From Thelephora terrestris (lineage: Eukaryota; Basidiomycota; Agaricomycetes; Thelephorales; Thelephoraceae), in assembly GCA_015956445.1 (NCBI GenBank), contig WIUZ02000007.1:806001-870000 (forward strand): a stretch of 64,000 nucleotides of DNA, written 5' to 3'. The notes beneath the pieces are model-generated. The model was not told the origin of the DNA. It was given only the letters and a program-made list of their open reading frames with translations, and made no database searches. The number at the start of each line of letters is the position of its first letter. The stretch's first letter is position 1. Position numbers and translations under genes: made by a program. Below are positions 44,561-55,716 of the stretch, piece by piece.

Positions 44561-46541
44561 ATGACACTCGATCTCGAAACTAAGCGAGTGATCGGTCAGG
44601 TAAGCTCAACTAGGTCGCTCGGCAAACATTTCAGCTTGGAAATCGCTAAATCAACGCTTAGCACTTCTTCTTTGGCTTTGCGGGGCATGAGGTCAACGAC
44701 GAGATTCGTTGCTTGATCTGCGATTATTACGTGGGGTGAGAGTGGAGATAAAATCCTGCAAACCTGTTTTGATTGAACGTTGGCTGTCACCACAGGAGTG
44801 TAATTTTGATGAAGCGTAATATAAAAAGCAAGTCTCCCTTCATTCCCTGCCACCAAGAGACCCGAGCTCGACTGCTAACGACCGTGGGGCTACCTAGGTT
44901 TCGAGCAAGTCCACAAGCTCGTGCGTGATCTACAGCAGCTCGCCAAAGATGCTGGGCACGAACAGCCACTGTTGATCGGTACCGATCAAGAACACGGTAC
45001 GTACTCACCTCCGAGATATGCTTTCATGTGGAGCTGAAGAAACGGGGATAGGCATCGTATCAAGATTCAGCGAAGTGGGGACTCAATTGTACGCCAAGCC
45101 TTCAAGACAAGCATTGCATTGAAAGTCTCATTCATTCGCTGTTTGGTCAGCCCAGGAGCGATGTGCATCGCTGCGACGGGCTCAACAGAGCTCACAGAGG
45201 AGATCAACAGAGCCTCCGGTACTGAACTGAAGCTCGCTGGAATCAATTGGGTCTACAGTCCGGTCGCGGATGTAAACATCGACCCGAGAAACCCAATCAT
45301 TGGCCCACGCTCTTTTGGAGACAGTAAGGGGCCCTTCAACCCTTTTCCTGACTTCGCTCACACCGCCTACAGATCCGACACGGGTAGGGGAATTCGCTTG
45401 CGCAGTGGGTCGGGCCTTGACTGCCTCCGGCATCACACCATCTCCCAAGCACTTCCCAGGGCACGCAGACACCCACGTCGATTCTCATCTCGGACTCCCC
45501 CGCATCCTGAAGTCCCTGGACGAATTGCAACAGGTGGAACTGGTTCCCTTCAAGTCCCTAATCGCGGCAGACGTTGCCACCATTATGACCGGTCACATTG
45601 CGCTGCCTAAAATTACCGGCTCGGATATCCCGTGTTCTCTGTCTAGGGACGTCACGACCTCTCTTCTTCGGGAAGATTTAGGGTTCAAAGGGGTAGTCGT
45701 CACCGATTGCCTCGAGATGAACGCCGTAGCGCAGTCGCACGGCGTTGAGAGGGGAGCTTTGATGGCCCTGGGTGCCGGTGCAGATATCGCAATGGTCTGC
45801 CACACCCCTGCAAGGCAGAAAGGCGCCGTAGAGCTCGTGCGAGCAGCTGTGGCCAGTGGAGAGTTGACCCTGGACTCGCTGCGGCCGAGCCAAGGCCGAA
45901 TCGCGCGGCTCAAGTCCAAATTTTGCGGAAGCTGGTCGGACGTCCTCAACCCCGTTTTTGATTCCGGGAGGCTAGCTCAGCTCAAATCCGTGAATGCCGG
46001 CCTGAGCGCCCGTGCATACTCGGCGTCTACGGCGCTTGTGACCGACCCTACCGGGATCGGTACGATCCCGGGAGGGGCCGCTGTGATACTCTTCACCCCT
46101 TGGAACGTTTCCCTCAACCGTGCCGCAGATGATGCGAACAAAGCTCCGCTTCCTGACGTAGCCTTCGCCTCTTTTTTTGCCGCGAGAACCCGAAGCACAC
46201 AGCACGTCGTTTACAGGAAGGATTTCACCATCACCGAGGAGTTAGGCCGCAGCCTCTCGATCGCCAGGTACATCGTTTTCGCCACGCGCAACGCCGACCG
46301 GTCCGCCTGGCAGCTTGAAGCCCTTGCAGCAATTGCTAGGGTCAAAACTGCCGGTACTGAGGTGATCATCGTCTCTACCAGTGCACCCTATGATCTCCTA
46401 AACGTCAAACTCGACTTCCCATTCGCGTACCTCGCAACGTTCGAACCCACGACCCCTGCGCTCGAAGCGGTGACTAAGGTGATTTTCGGGGAGGTCGACC
46501 CCGCAGGGAAAGTCCCCGTCCTCAACGGAAATATTATGTGA
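44561..46541 (+). CDS. Glycoside hydrolase family 3, NagZ-like beta-N-acetylglucosaminidase
   Basis: Spliced exons read MTLDLETKRVIGQ, HFFFGFAGHEVNDEIRCLIC, DYYVG, GVILMKRNIKSK, FEQVHKLVRDLQQLAKDAGH, PLLIGTDQEHG, AATGSTELTEEINRASGTEL, KLAGINWVYSPVADVNIDPR, PIIGPRSFGDS and VGEFACAVGRALTASGITPS. The diagnostic catalytic loop KHFPGHADTHVDSHLGLPRI follows, where His of the Asp-His pair acts as acid/base, then IMTGHIALPKITG and GFKGVVVTDCLEMNAV with the nucleophile Asp. A C-terminal alpha/beta part ends VLNGNIM at 46541. The substrate is probably short chitin-derived GlcNAc glycosides. No signal peptide is seen, so it is likely cytoplasmic. Some fungal relatives are longer at the C-terminus, and a further exon cannot be excluded. 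Confidence 0.9.
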
Positions 46542-46786
46542 GGTTTTGCAAGACCACCAGAATTGTGGAACACCGTCCGCGGTTACACGAGTACATACTC
46601 TTTGTAAACACGTCGAACTCCACCGGCGATGCCAAGAAAGACCATCCATAATAGTCACAACATACAACTAAGATATGACGAAGCACTACAAATATGCTAA
46701 AGAATGACAGGTTCATAACAATGTTAACATATCAGGGTATGTAAACCGTGAAGGAACGCCACTGACAGTGTCAGCATATCAGTGGT
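46542..46786. other. Convergent 3' region, GH3 / MVP1
   Basis: Tail-to-tail intergenic stretch; nothing else seen. Confidence 0.5.
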
Positions 46787-49398
46787 TCAGGCAACAGACA
46801 TGCCCTCGACAGCGGCTTCGAGCGACTCCCAGTTGTTCGCCACCGCTCGGGCGAAAGCACATTCATCTCGTGCGAAAGCCTGGATAGCCACAGCCAGCAA
46901 AGTATGTTCCCGGTTGTGTAAAACAACTCGCAGCTCATGCCACATACTGGATGATAACGATTAGCCTAAGGGTGACCGTAGGACAAGGTAAACTAGCTGA
47001 CCAGGCACGTATGTAGACCCTGCGGTTGAGCTGTGCGGTGATGGAGGCTTGATCCGTCTCGATACTTTGCACGAGCTTCTCTGCCTCAATCCCCCAACCG
47101 TCTTTCTGCGCGTCCTTGACGGAATTGAGCTTTGCCTGGACATGTTCTACACGCTTCTTCAATCGTTCGACTTGGTCGATGGACAATCGCATTTGTCGGA
47201 AGAACAGATCGCGCATAGCGATGTATAGGTCCCTTTGAGACTGTAGGCGATGTTAGAGCGAGATACATAGGTTCAAACGCCCGACTCACCTTCAAGGCCT
47301 CCAAAGTTTCATGTTGGAGTCCGTGTGCCTGAAAATTTGTTGGTCGCAGTTTGACAGAACGTAACTGAATGGACTCACACGCTGGTCCACAAGATCGGCC
47401 TGGGTCTGAAGATGCCGGGCTACAGTCTCAATGCCTTGTCTCAGCCCATTTGCCAGCTCGCACTCGTCACCCCTCCAACACATAGGCTGGTTCACCTCGT
47501 TCAAAACTCTGAAGCCACTCGTCAGTCTCGAAAGATCGGCCTGATCGTCCGAAGAGAGGATGGAATCGGACGATGGGATCGAGGATGCGAACGAGAAGCC
47601 GGAAAGGATCGACGAGGCATCGGGAGTGGAGGAAGACGTCGTCGGGAAATGAGTGGGAAGGTATACGCGACGAAGGAGCTGTGGGCCTCGTACCGCTGCA
47701 GCCTCACGCCTCTTTGTGATACGCTCTGCTAAGATGCATATCTTCTGCCACTGCTCAATCAATTGCGGAAGCTTGACACGAACAGTCCTAACACTTTTTA
47801 AGGCCATAACGAAGAAGTGAAGAGACTTTAGACTTACTGAAGTTTATCATCCAAGTCACTAGGAATCGCCATTTCTTCAACCCGGTCAATTCGCTTCCCA
47901 GCGGACTCTTCTTCGAGGGTGACTGGTGTGTGTTTGCGCCATTGTTCAAATGAACTCTCAGTGAGGAATGCGGCGAGTATCCCGTCGTCCCTAATTATCG
48001 GGTGATTGATGACGTAGTCGAGGAACCGACACAACCCACGCCTATTGCACTTGGGATCAATGACGGCTCCACAACAGATCCTGAATGGTTGCGCACCTCC
48101 GTTGCTCGATAAAATGTTCATCGGCTGTAGAACTGTTGGTACCAAACACATTAACACCAGGTAGCACTAGACTTACGTCCAATCCGTTTCGGAGGGAGAG
48201 CAGGCAGCAATCGGAAGGGGTACCTCCTAACAAGGCAGTCCCACAAGAAAGCAAACTCAGAGTATCTCCGACTCACGGAAGTACCACGCTACGCAAGGAA
48301 CCAAAAATCAGGAGCCCGTACAAAACACAGCTCGTTTCACGAATTGACTTACGTCAGACACAACCTCATACACCGTGTACCTGTTCAGAATGAACCCCTG
48401 CAGTCCAAGTAGGTTCACTTGAACCTTAGCTTGGTTCTTCCACCAACCATCAGGGAGCCCACTACCAGCAACGACGCTGGGGCTACCGCTATAAGGAGTC
48501 TGTGGGGGTGCTGTGACACCAGGAACGACGCCGTTCCATGGATTCTCCGTGTTATACGACGCAGCACGGTTGGGAATTTCACGTGTGGGGTTCTGGCGGG
48601 AGAGCTGTAACGCTGCGACGTTCGTGGTTGATGAAGGTAGAGAGTCGAGGTGGAGACTAGGCTCCGGGAGAGTATTCTGGGAGGCAAGCGCAGCGACTTG
48701 TTCGATGCTCACATCTAGATTCGTTGAGCAAATAACCCTCACATAGTTTAGAGTACGTGCCTTTGCCGGCCTGCGCAAGGGCAACCAACGCTAAAGCGAC
48801 GAAGAATTCCAACTGCGACACCCTTGGCTTGATGCTCACGAGGCTGATTATCTGCGGCCGAGGGAATTTGGTCCGAGGCTCATGGGGCAGGGGCATTGGG
48901 CACAAACCTTGTCAACAGTGGCGGCAGGTAGCAAAGATGTCTGAAGCACACGAGATAACGCATTGACCGTCGTATCTCCAGAGCCCGTTGGGTCCACCGC
49001 CGCGAATGCCTTGTGATAAATTGGGGGAACCAGTGCATCAGCTATCCAGGCCAAACCACAGAAATTGAGGACGGTATCGTCAATTGCGCATCATAGCAAA
49101 CAAAGGTTAAACATTTCTGAAGTCAGTCTCAATCCACATAAAGTCCGGGGCCACTGGACTCGGCCGCGGAGGAGGAAGTGGACGTACAAATCACAGCCTT
49201 GAACAACGACTGTCCATTCGGGTTCTGCGCAGCGGGTGCAGGAGGTGGTGAAGGGGAAGGGGCCGCGCTCCAAGGATCCAATCCATCGTCGTAGACTGAA
49301 CTCGCGAGCGGGTTTTCGTCGACAAAGCTACCTCCAAAGCCGTTCAAGTTCGTTGATCCGGATCCGAACGGTCGTGCCGGTCGGGGTGCGTTGAACAT
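46787..49398 (-). CDS. MVP1: Sorting nexin Mvp1/SNX8 (EH-like, PX, BAR)
   Basis: This sorting nexin binds endosomal PI3P and shapes recycling tubules. Start MFNAPRPARPFGSGSTNLNG (49398) leads a disordered Pro-rich segment. Then comes an EH/EF-hand-like part (VPPIYHKAFAAVDPTGSGDT, VNALSRVLQTSLLPAATVDK), characteristic of Mvp1; a linker; and the PX domain (VQVNLLGLQGFILNRYTVYE, RRYSEF-type exon near 48200, PALPPKRIG, RGLCRFLDYVINHPIIRDDG, LAAFLTESSFEQWRKHT). The BAR helices are KLPQLIEQWQKICILAERIT, LTSGFRVLNEVNQPMCW, RQGIETVARHLQTQADLVDQ, RDLFFRQMRLSIDQVERLKK, RVEHVQAKLNSVKDAQ and MWHELRVVLHNREHTLLAVA. It ends EGMSVA at 46787. Many short introns; the frame was followed throughout by homology. 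Confidence 0.9.
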
Positions 49399-49749
49399 GA
49401 CGAGAATCGTTGGTGGGAGGAGACGAATAGATGGGTGGACCTCTCTGCGCGAATCGGAGTTTGTCTTGAGGTCTGCACGGCTAAACCCCACTGATCGCCC
49501 AACGGTAAGGCAGCGCACACGGACGGAATGAAATGTCACGCCGATGTCACGCGCCCACGAGGCATGCGCAAGGTTTCCAGCTGGGAACGGCGTTTTATTC
49601 AACTAGGTTTAGCAAACAGTATGAAACCCGTGCTCGTGTCCAAGTAGGTATAAAAGCAGTGAAAGCAAACTAGATCAGAACACACGGGGAGAAGAAAATC
49701 GCATCGCAAAGAAACAAAATCATCGGAATCCACCCTCCGCACACGCAAT
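49399..49749. other. Intergenic between MVP1 start and PMT4 end
   Basis: Holds the MVP1 promoter; both genes read leftward. Nothing coding. Confidence 0.5.
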
Positions 49750-52589
49750 TTACAGCTCGATCGTCTCCTTTGAGGCGAAGTGGAGCGTCCAGCTCCCGCG
49801 CAATCTATGGCGATTGACATCATCACCATCCAATCTGTGAGGGGGGCAATGGATGAGCAACAGGCTTTAAAGATGGTGAATACAGTAAGGACTTACCCGG
49901 GGGTGCCATATGTGAGTGGAGCCATGAAGACAAACAGCGAAAATTGCAGCACGGTGAAGATGCCAACAATCACCGCGCCCTTCACACCAACGTCAGCGTA
50001 CTCCCTCGGTTTCGGGGGTGTGTCCAATCCACGGTACGAAATCGGGTAGTTGACGGTCTCAGTGCAGATGAAGTTAAGAACAGCGCCGGCAATCAAGGCA
50101 GACGCGAGGTGTGCGGGAAGATAATGGTGCAAAAAGAGTTGCCTGCTAAAGAGGAAGAAGGGCAGGTAGTGCACAACCCAAATCACAACGAAGAAGCCAC
50201 ATGAATTCCACAAACGGTGGGTGACAGCTGAGGACAGAAGTGAGTTCCTAGGAGCGGTCTTGGAAGACAGATGACTCACAATCGCTGAGAACAGGGATGT
50301 TCCTACGCTCGGCAAAGATGCTCGCTGGGAAGATCCCAAAGATCAAGAAGACGGCACCCGCAGAAGTCCACCAGCCGACAAGGTTGCCAACCAGATAGAT
50401 CTGTTTGTGGGTCTCATTCTCAGTCCAGAAACTGATACCCTTCTTTGCGAATGGCCATGAGTTAGGTGAACTAGCGTATGGGTGGGAAGCAGTCAACCCG
50501 GCATTGTGAGCGAACATCAGATCTTGCAACTGGATGAACTTGGAGAAGAAGTTCATCGACTTGGGCTTCCGGTCCCTCTGATTTCCGAGCCTTTCGTCGA
50601 GTTCATCGAATTCTATGAATGCTATGGTTGGCGTCGAGAAGCAAATTATGGGGGTTGCGACATACGGTCTCCAGCAACAATCGTGTCTCCGACCCAGATT
50701 TCAGATCCCTCAGGCTCAGGATGGCGGTGTCCGTTGACCTCCTGCTGATTGAAAGCCCAATCTGGCAGCTCGTGTCCGGGTAACATCATAAATACGGTGG
50801 TCATCGCGTGCTGTAGCTTGAAGTGGTTGGCCTTAGTGGTCAGTACCTGTCCGTCGTAGCCATCAGTTAGGCGCAGTTGGAACAGGGTCTCGTTGTAGCG
50901 CTGCATCTGGTCCTTGTGCAATGTACTGAACTCTTGGTGGGTGGTAAAACCAGGGGAAGCGACATCGTGGGTCAGCAAGAAAGAGTCGGTCTGAACGTGG
51001 AGGAGCTGGATGATATCGTTGTGGCGGACAATCCTTCCACGGCCAGTCTCGGGGAGAGCCTTGGTGGGAATGATCATCCAGTTATTGTTTTCGTCCTCGT
51101 GGGGGTAACCGGTCACCTGCTGGCCTTGACTGCTGATTCTGTTGTCGGGGTAATCACGGGGGTAGCGCTGCGGATGGGAGTGCAACAAGTTCTTGGTGTT
51201 TACATGTTTGATGGTAATGGTGTCAAAGTAGCGAATTTCTGCAGGCGAAACCCGATTAATCTGGGTCTCGTAACAACGCCGAAGCCCAACGTACCGTGAC
51301 TATTCATCAACAACTCGTTCCCAATCAAGGTTTCCTGGAATGCAGGTGACATGAATCCGTCACCCGTGCCAGAGTGGGTGAGGATAGTGAAATGGATCCA
51401 GAAGAAGATGAGGTAGAATATGAATGGGACGACAATGAAACCAACCACCCGTGCGAGGAAGTGTTTGGTAATACGTTCCTGCGTCATACGTTAGAGAAAC
51501 AGACGTTTGTTTGCGAAGAAGCGAGTACATACGTTGTCGGATTTCCTCCAGTCCAAGAGGTCCCAAAGGTCGACCATGACCGCAATACCGATCGCCACGA
51601 CGGTAAGGATACCGTTGACCTTGGAAGACCAAGTGCAAGCCATGAAAAAGCCAGTGGCAAGCATCCAAGCCCACCAGTCGAAGGTGAATTCGCTACCGAC
51701 GCCTCAGTATCCCCAGGCCATGAAGCAAGCGGTTTGTGAACTCACTGATAACGATATTTGCGGAACTTGATGTAAGAATAGATCGTCAAAGACATAAAGA
51801 AGATCAGGATCGCGTCCAGCAAGATCAACCGCGACTGGGTAACGTGGGCGTTATCTGGTATCATTAGTATCACGTACAGACACCTAGGCACGTCCGCAAC
51901 ACATACCGAAAAGGATTATGATTGCAGAAAAAGCAGCAATTATAGTAGAGTATCCGCTTTCCTGCATGATATAATACACAATCGGAACCGTCAGACTGCC
52001 GAGAATGGCTGGCAAGGCACGCATTCCCCAGTATGGGACATTGTTCGTCGTGTAGCTGTCGCCAATGTTTTGGAAGTCAAAATTGCCTTCAAAACCGACA
52101 AACCATCCTGCCAGAGCGAGCAACAACTTCGCAAATGGGGGATGAACGTCGAAATAGTACTCCCGACGGAGATAATATGCGGCAAACTTGCCAAAATGGA
52201 CCTCGTCGAAGCTGTTGCAGCAGGATTTCAGTCCTCGAGTCCTTAAAAAGCAAGAGAGTGAAACATACACGACTTGGTCTGGGTGATTCAGCTTTGCAAA
52301 CCGAACTATGAATGCCAACACGGTCAGCACGGTGACGGTTATATGGCCGACACGTGGATTCTCCATGTACTGCTCGATAGCGCTTCTATTTTTCTGGATT
52401 ACCCGCGCTATCAGCTTTTGCGGGCTGGAATCAGAAAGTGTTCACACTCACGGGATGGTTGAAGTTGGTGGTTAGACGTTCGTGCTCCTCGTCATAATCC
52501 TCCTCAGAGACGCGCCGTTCGACTGTGGGAGGCTTCCTATGCCGAGGACCGAGGCCACCGATCCTGGATGGACCACCCGGAGAGGACAT
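49750..52589 (-). CDS. PMT4: Protein O-mannosyltransferase Pmt4/POMT1
   Basis: This ER membrane enzyme moves mannose from dolichyl-phosphate-mannose to Ser/Thr of secretory proteins. Start MSSPGGPSRIGGLGPRHRKP (52589). The catalytic N-terminal part shows FIVRFAKLNHPDQVV, FDEVHFGKFAAYYLRREYYF (the essential DE motif in loop 1), DVHPPFAKLLLALAGWFVGF and YWGMRALPAILGSLTVPIVY. The MIR repeats are Pmt4/POMT1-like: LHSHPQRYPRDYPDNRISSQ, GQQVTGYPHEDENNNWMIIP, RIVRHNDIIQLLHVQTDSFL, LTHDVASPGFTTHQEFSTLH and VNGHRHPEPEGSEIW. Distal membrane segments include FFVVIWVVHYLPFFLFSRQL and YLPAHLASALIAGAVLNFIC, and the end is LRGSWTLHFASKETIEL at 49750 after a GTAAGT...ACAG intron. Complete, with several introns. 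Confidence 0.94.
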
Positions 52590-52870
52590 GATATCGTCTT
52601 GAATTCGATCGAGTTTGATACGTGTCCTCGAGTTTTGAGAGGTAGTCTGTCGTGAAAGGGATACGTGCGTGGCTGGAAGGGGAAGTATGCTTGCACCCCC
52701 AGCGAAGAGTTGGTCGCTGACCAGAAAATATGCAGAGAAGTGGCTGAGGAGGTGAGAACTGAGTACTGCGTCGCAACGGTTTGGTTGATGAGATTCAAAC
52801 ACGTCGCGTGTTTGGGTCTGTTTGTCCGACGCCCATCACATCCCGCCCAGCTCATCGTTCCCTTACAGCG
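52590..52870. promoter_or_regulatory. Divergent promoter, PMT4 / EMC5
   Basis: 281 bp separate the outward-facing starts of two ER membrane proteins. No clear TATA box is seen. Confidence 0.5.
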
Positions 52871-53383
52871 ATGAGATCCATTAATCTCCTTATTTTTCTG
52901 GCTTGGATAGGCGTGCTACATGGTATTTGACGCAGATTATCCTCGAGACTTTATCTCTAATTTTTGTGATTTTATTCAGCCGCATACTCAACTTACGAGC
53001 GTGGGTCATAACCTCATCTTCCACGAGTTCCCACAATGCTCAAGCACCCCCAGACCTATCTCGTTTAAAGTCCCTAGGCCAGCCTGAAGGAGATCTTCCC
53101 TTCAACGTAAGTGTTAACTTTCGCCCTCTAATCCACAGACGGCTAACGTTTCACAGATTGTCGTGGAGGTCTTGCTCTCTCTCGTGCTTGGGATCGTTGG
53201 AGCCAACTTTGGCGAGGATTCAGAACTAAAAGACATCTCGTGGCGCACAGAAATGCGGAAACGGTGAAGTTCACATGGTCTATCCATACCCGTTGTCCTA
53301 ACTTCAACTTGCGATACAGGCCCATCGAGCAAATGATAAATCCCTTTCTGACATTTCCAGAATTCAAGAAGGGCGCTAAGTAG
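52871..53383 (+). CDS. EMC5: ER membrane protein complex subunit 5 (EMC5/MMGT-like)
   Basis: EMC5 is a small two-helix subunit of the EMC membrane-protein insertase. Spliced exons read MRSINLLIFLAWIGVLH|AAYSTYE (TM1 plus the conserved HAAYSTYE), DLSRLKSLGQPEGDLPFN, IVVEVLLSLVLGIVGANFGE (TM2), DSELKDISWRTEMRKR, then PIEQMINPFLTFPEFKKGAK-stop. Intron 1 is 52923-52979 (57 bp). The intron between STYE and PDLSRLK is inferred from frame (GTGGGT...CAAG), so residues there are uncertain. It ends only 40 bp from the stop of the convergent RED gene. Confidence 0.85.
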
Positions 53384-53423
53384 CGAAATTACGGTTGTAA
53401 CCCTACACCCGCCCGCGGGAATC

Positions 53424-55000
53424 TTATTTGGATTTCTTCTGTTCATACGCCATCAACCTATAAACCGGGATGAGCCTCGACACACAACGTGAAAAGAAAA
53501 GAACGCACTTCTGGTAGTCCCTGTTTACTTTCTCTTGGGCGTTGAGTTCGACCTGTTTCTTTTTCTTCTCCTTCCTCGCTTTGCGCTTCTCTTCCTTGGC
53601 GGCTGCTTCGTCAACAGCAAGAATGTCCTTCGCAGACATAGAGGACGCTAATGGAGCCAGGCGCATAGGGACCGGTTCCTCTTCGACCTCTTCCTTCGGT
53701 TCTGAAGGTTCCTTCGCTGGAGGGGGCGTTGGTTCCTTAGGGGGAGGAGTTGGTGACTTGGGTTCGTCAAACCACCCTCCTTTCCTGGGCGGATCGACGT
53801 CCTGCCACGGTTCCTGCGAACCTTCCACTCCGGGACGTTTGTCCTCATCTTCCGATTCGTCCTCAATCTCTCCAGTGTACTCTTCTACCCCGGCGAAGAT
53901 GTCAAAGTCCAGGTCGGTGGGTTCGGGATCAGGTTCCTTCTCTTTCCGAAGAAGGGTGGCTGGCAACGGGGAAGCTGAAGGCTGTACCGAGCCAGACGCC
54001 TCAGCCGGTTTGTCCTTGAGTTCTTCCACCTTCCGTTTCTTCTTTTTCTTCTCGCCTCCCTCCTTCTCCTTCTTCCTCTTCTTCCCCTCCGAGTTGCCTC
54101 CTATTGGCTTGAATCCGATGGGCTTGAACTTTCCGGCCTTCTTCGCCTCCTCAATTCCCGCATCGACAACCTTGTTCTCTGCCAACTTATCCTGCCCTCG
54201 TTTTTCCTTGAGTTCACGAATCAGGTCCTCTCGTGATTTCTTCTTTGGCTGTGAGGCTGATTCTACAGCATCGGCCGAGGCGCCCCCGTCCACACCGAGA
54301 AAGGCTTGTTCGAGAGCCTCGTCATCTTCCACAGATGAAACCGCAGCAACCTTAGCCTTGTTCTGTTCCAAAAGTGCGAAATCGAGTCCCTTAACGAGGA
54401 CCGAATGCTCGCTGTCGCCGCCGAGATATTGCCGCTGTTCGTCGATCTGAGGAAATAAAGATTATTCACCTTGCGCTATCTCGCTTCAAGCATGGAATAG
54501 TATACCACAGATTTATCGTGACCCTTGTTACGTTCTTCAAAGTCATTCAGTAAAGTCTCGACCTACACCAACCACCTTTCAGCAGAATCCTTAAAACCGA
54601 ACCATGAGAGGGAGCGCTCACATGGGTAAACTCGTGATCCGCCCCGACTCTCCTCTCAGCTGCTCTGTCCCGATAGTTCGCGTTCGGGTTGGCCTTCTTC
54701 ACTTTACGAGGCTGAAATGAGGCGGTGGCGCCAGCCTCTGGCTTCCTGGCGGAGGAGATTGCGGGTTAATATTACCGGTATCAAGTATCAAACACACGGA
54801 AGGCAAGCTACGTTTTCAGACTGGATTGCTGGGGCACAGAACTTCGTTTGCGAGAGGCTCCACCGAGGGGATTGCCGGCACTCGCTTTGGAGGTCCTAGA
54901 TCCGGAAGTAAGAAGTTGGCGGAACGAATCCTAATGGCACGCGACGGACGTTATGAGAGAGTACCACCGTCTGGAGCTCAACTGCACTCACCTGGTCCAT
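53424..55000 (-). CDS. Spliceosomal protein RED/IK homologue
   Basis: RED (IK) joins the spliceosomal B complex with SMU1. Start MDQ|DSFRQLLTSGSRTSKASA (55000), then PRKVKKANPNANYRDRAAER, RVGADHEFTH|VETLLNDFEE, RNKGHDKS|IDEQRQYLGGDSE and HSVLVKGLDFALLEQNKAKV. This RED N-terminal signature is intact. The rest is low-complexity Lys/Glu with repeated KEK and KKKK, the short repeat GKFKPIGFKPIGG, an acidic patch (DFDIFAGVEEYTGEIEDESE) and a Pro/Glu-rich repeat (PTPPPKEPTPPPAKEPSEP). It ends LMAYEQKKSK at 53424. The long opposite-strand frame at 53542-54450 is a compositional shadow of this gene. Confidence 0.92.
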
Positions 55001-55716
55001 CTCGACAGCGTACCCTGACGCGCTGGTTTGTGATCGAAATCATCCATTGCGTCGATTTCTCACGACCGCGACTCTTATTTGCTGGCTAACGCGGTTCAGC
55101 AAGGAGTACCTCTCTTTTCTATTTCAATCATCGACGCCGCATCCGCAAACTGGGACCACTGCACGCAGGCCTTGACGAGCAACTTATCCCCCTCACCGCC
55201 CCTTTTCTCTGACTTGTCAACGCTGATGCCAGGTATCTCCGTAGCAGTGTCGACATCTCCAATAAATACAGCTCCTCTCCTCCTCTCGAGTTCTCCACAT
55301 TCGCTCTCGCCGTTGAACCTTGTCCTGGTGATTAACCCGTTCGGGAATGCCTTCTCCTTGAATCGAACTTCCGGCGATGGATTCTCACAACATTTTTCTT
55401 GGATGTGCGTCCCATCACTACACGGCTTTGCGCGAAACCATTATTTTCGCAGGAGTTGACGTTGAACCCCAGTGAGAATTCGATCCGGTGGGAGCGAGAG
55501 CAAATGAATACGGGGCGAGCCGGATCTATCTCACGTGAGAAGGTCTAGGCCGCGCGATCCGGCTCAAGCCAGATCGCGTGTTCTTAATGAGCCCGCGTCG
55601 TGTACATCAAGTTCAACATGTTTTCAATAGAGTAGACAGCATGTACCTACGTCGTCGGTGTAACTCGTCTGAATCAATGAAAATTTTGTCTAAGTTATCT
55701 TCTTACAAGTCCTCCG
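55001..55716. other. Intergenic with one unexplained forward frame (55079-55459)
   Basis: A forward frame reads PLFSISIIDAASANWDHCTQ ... VAVSTSPINTAPLLLSSSP and could be the first exon of a gene cut off by the transposon to the right, but it has no ATG at its start and I do not recognise it. The left side should carry the RED promoter. No clear terminal inverted repeat of the Tnp2 element was found here. Confidence 0.35.

Noticed and set aside
45300-45610. Separate short gene at the start of the GH3 frame
   Set aside because: Splicing from upstream exons (44561 on) gives one continuous GH3 enzyme; the overlapping frame is an intron/shadow product.
53542-54450. 302-codon frame opposite the RED gene
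   Set aside because: It is a Ser/Phe-rich shadow of the Lys/Glu-rich RED coding sequence; RED has clear homology and splicing.
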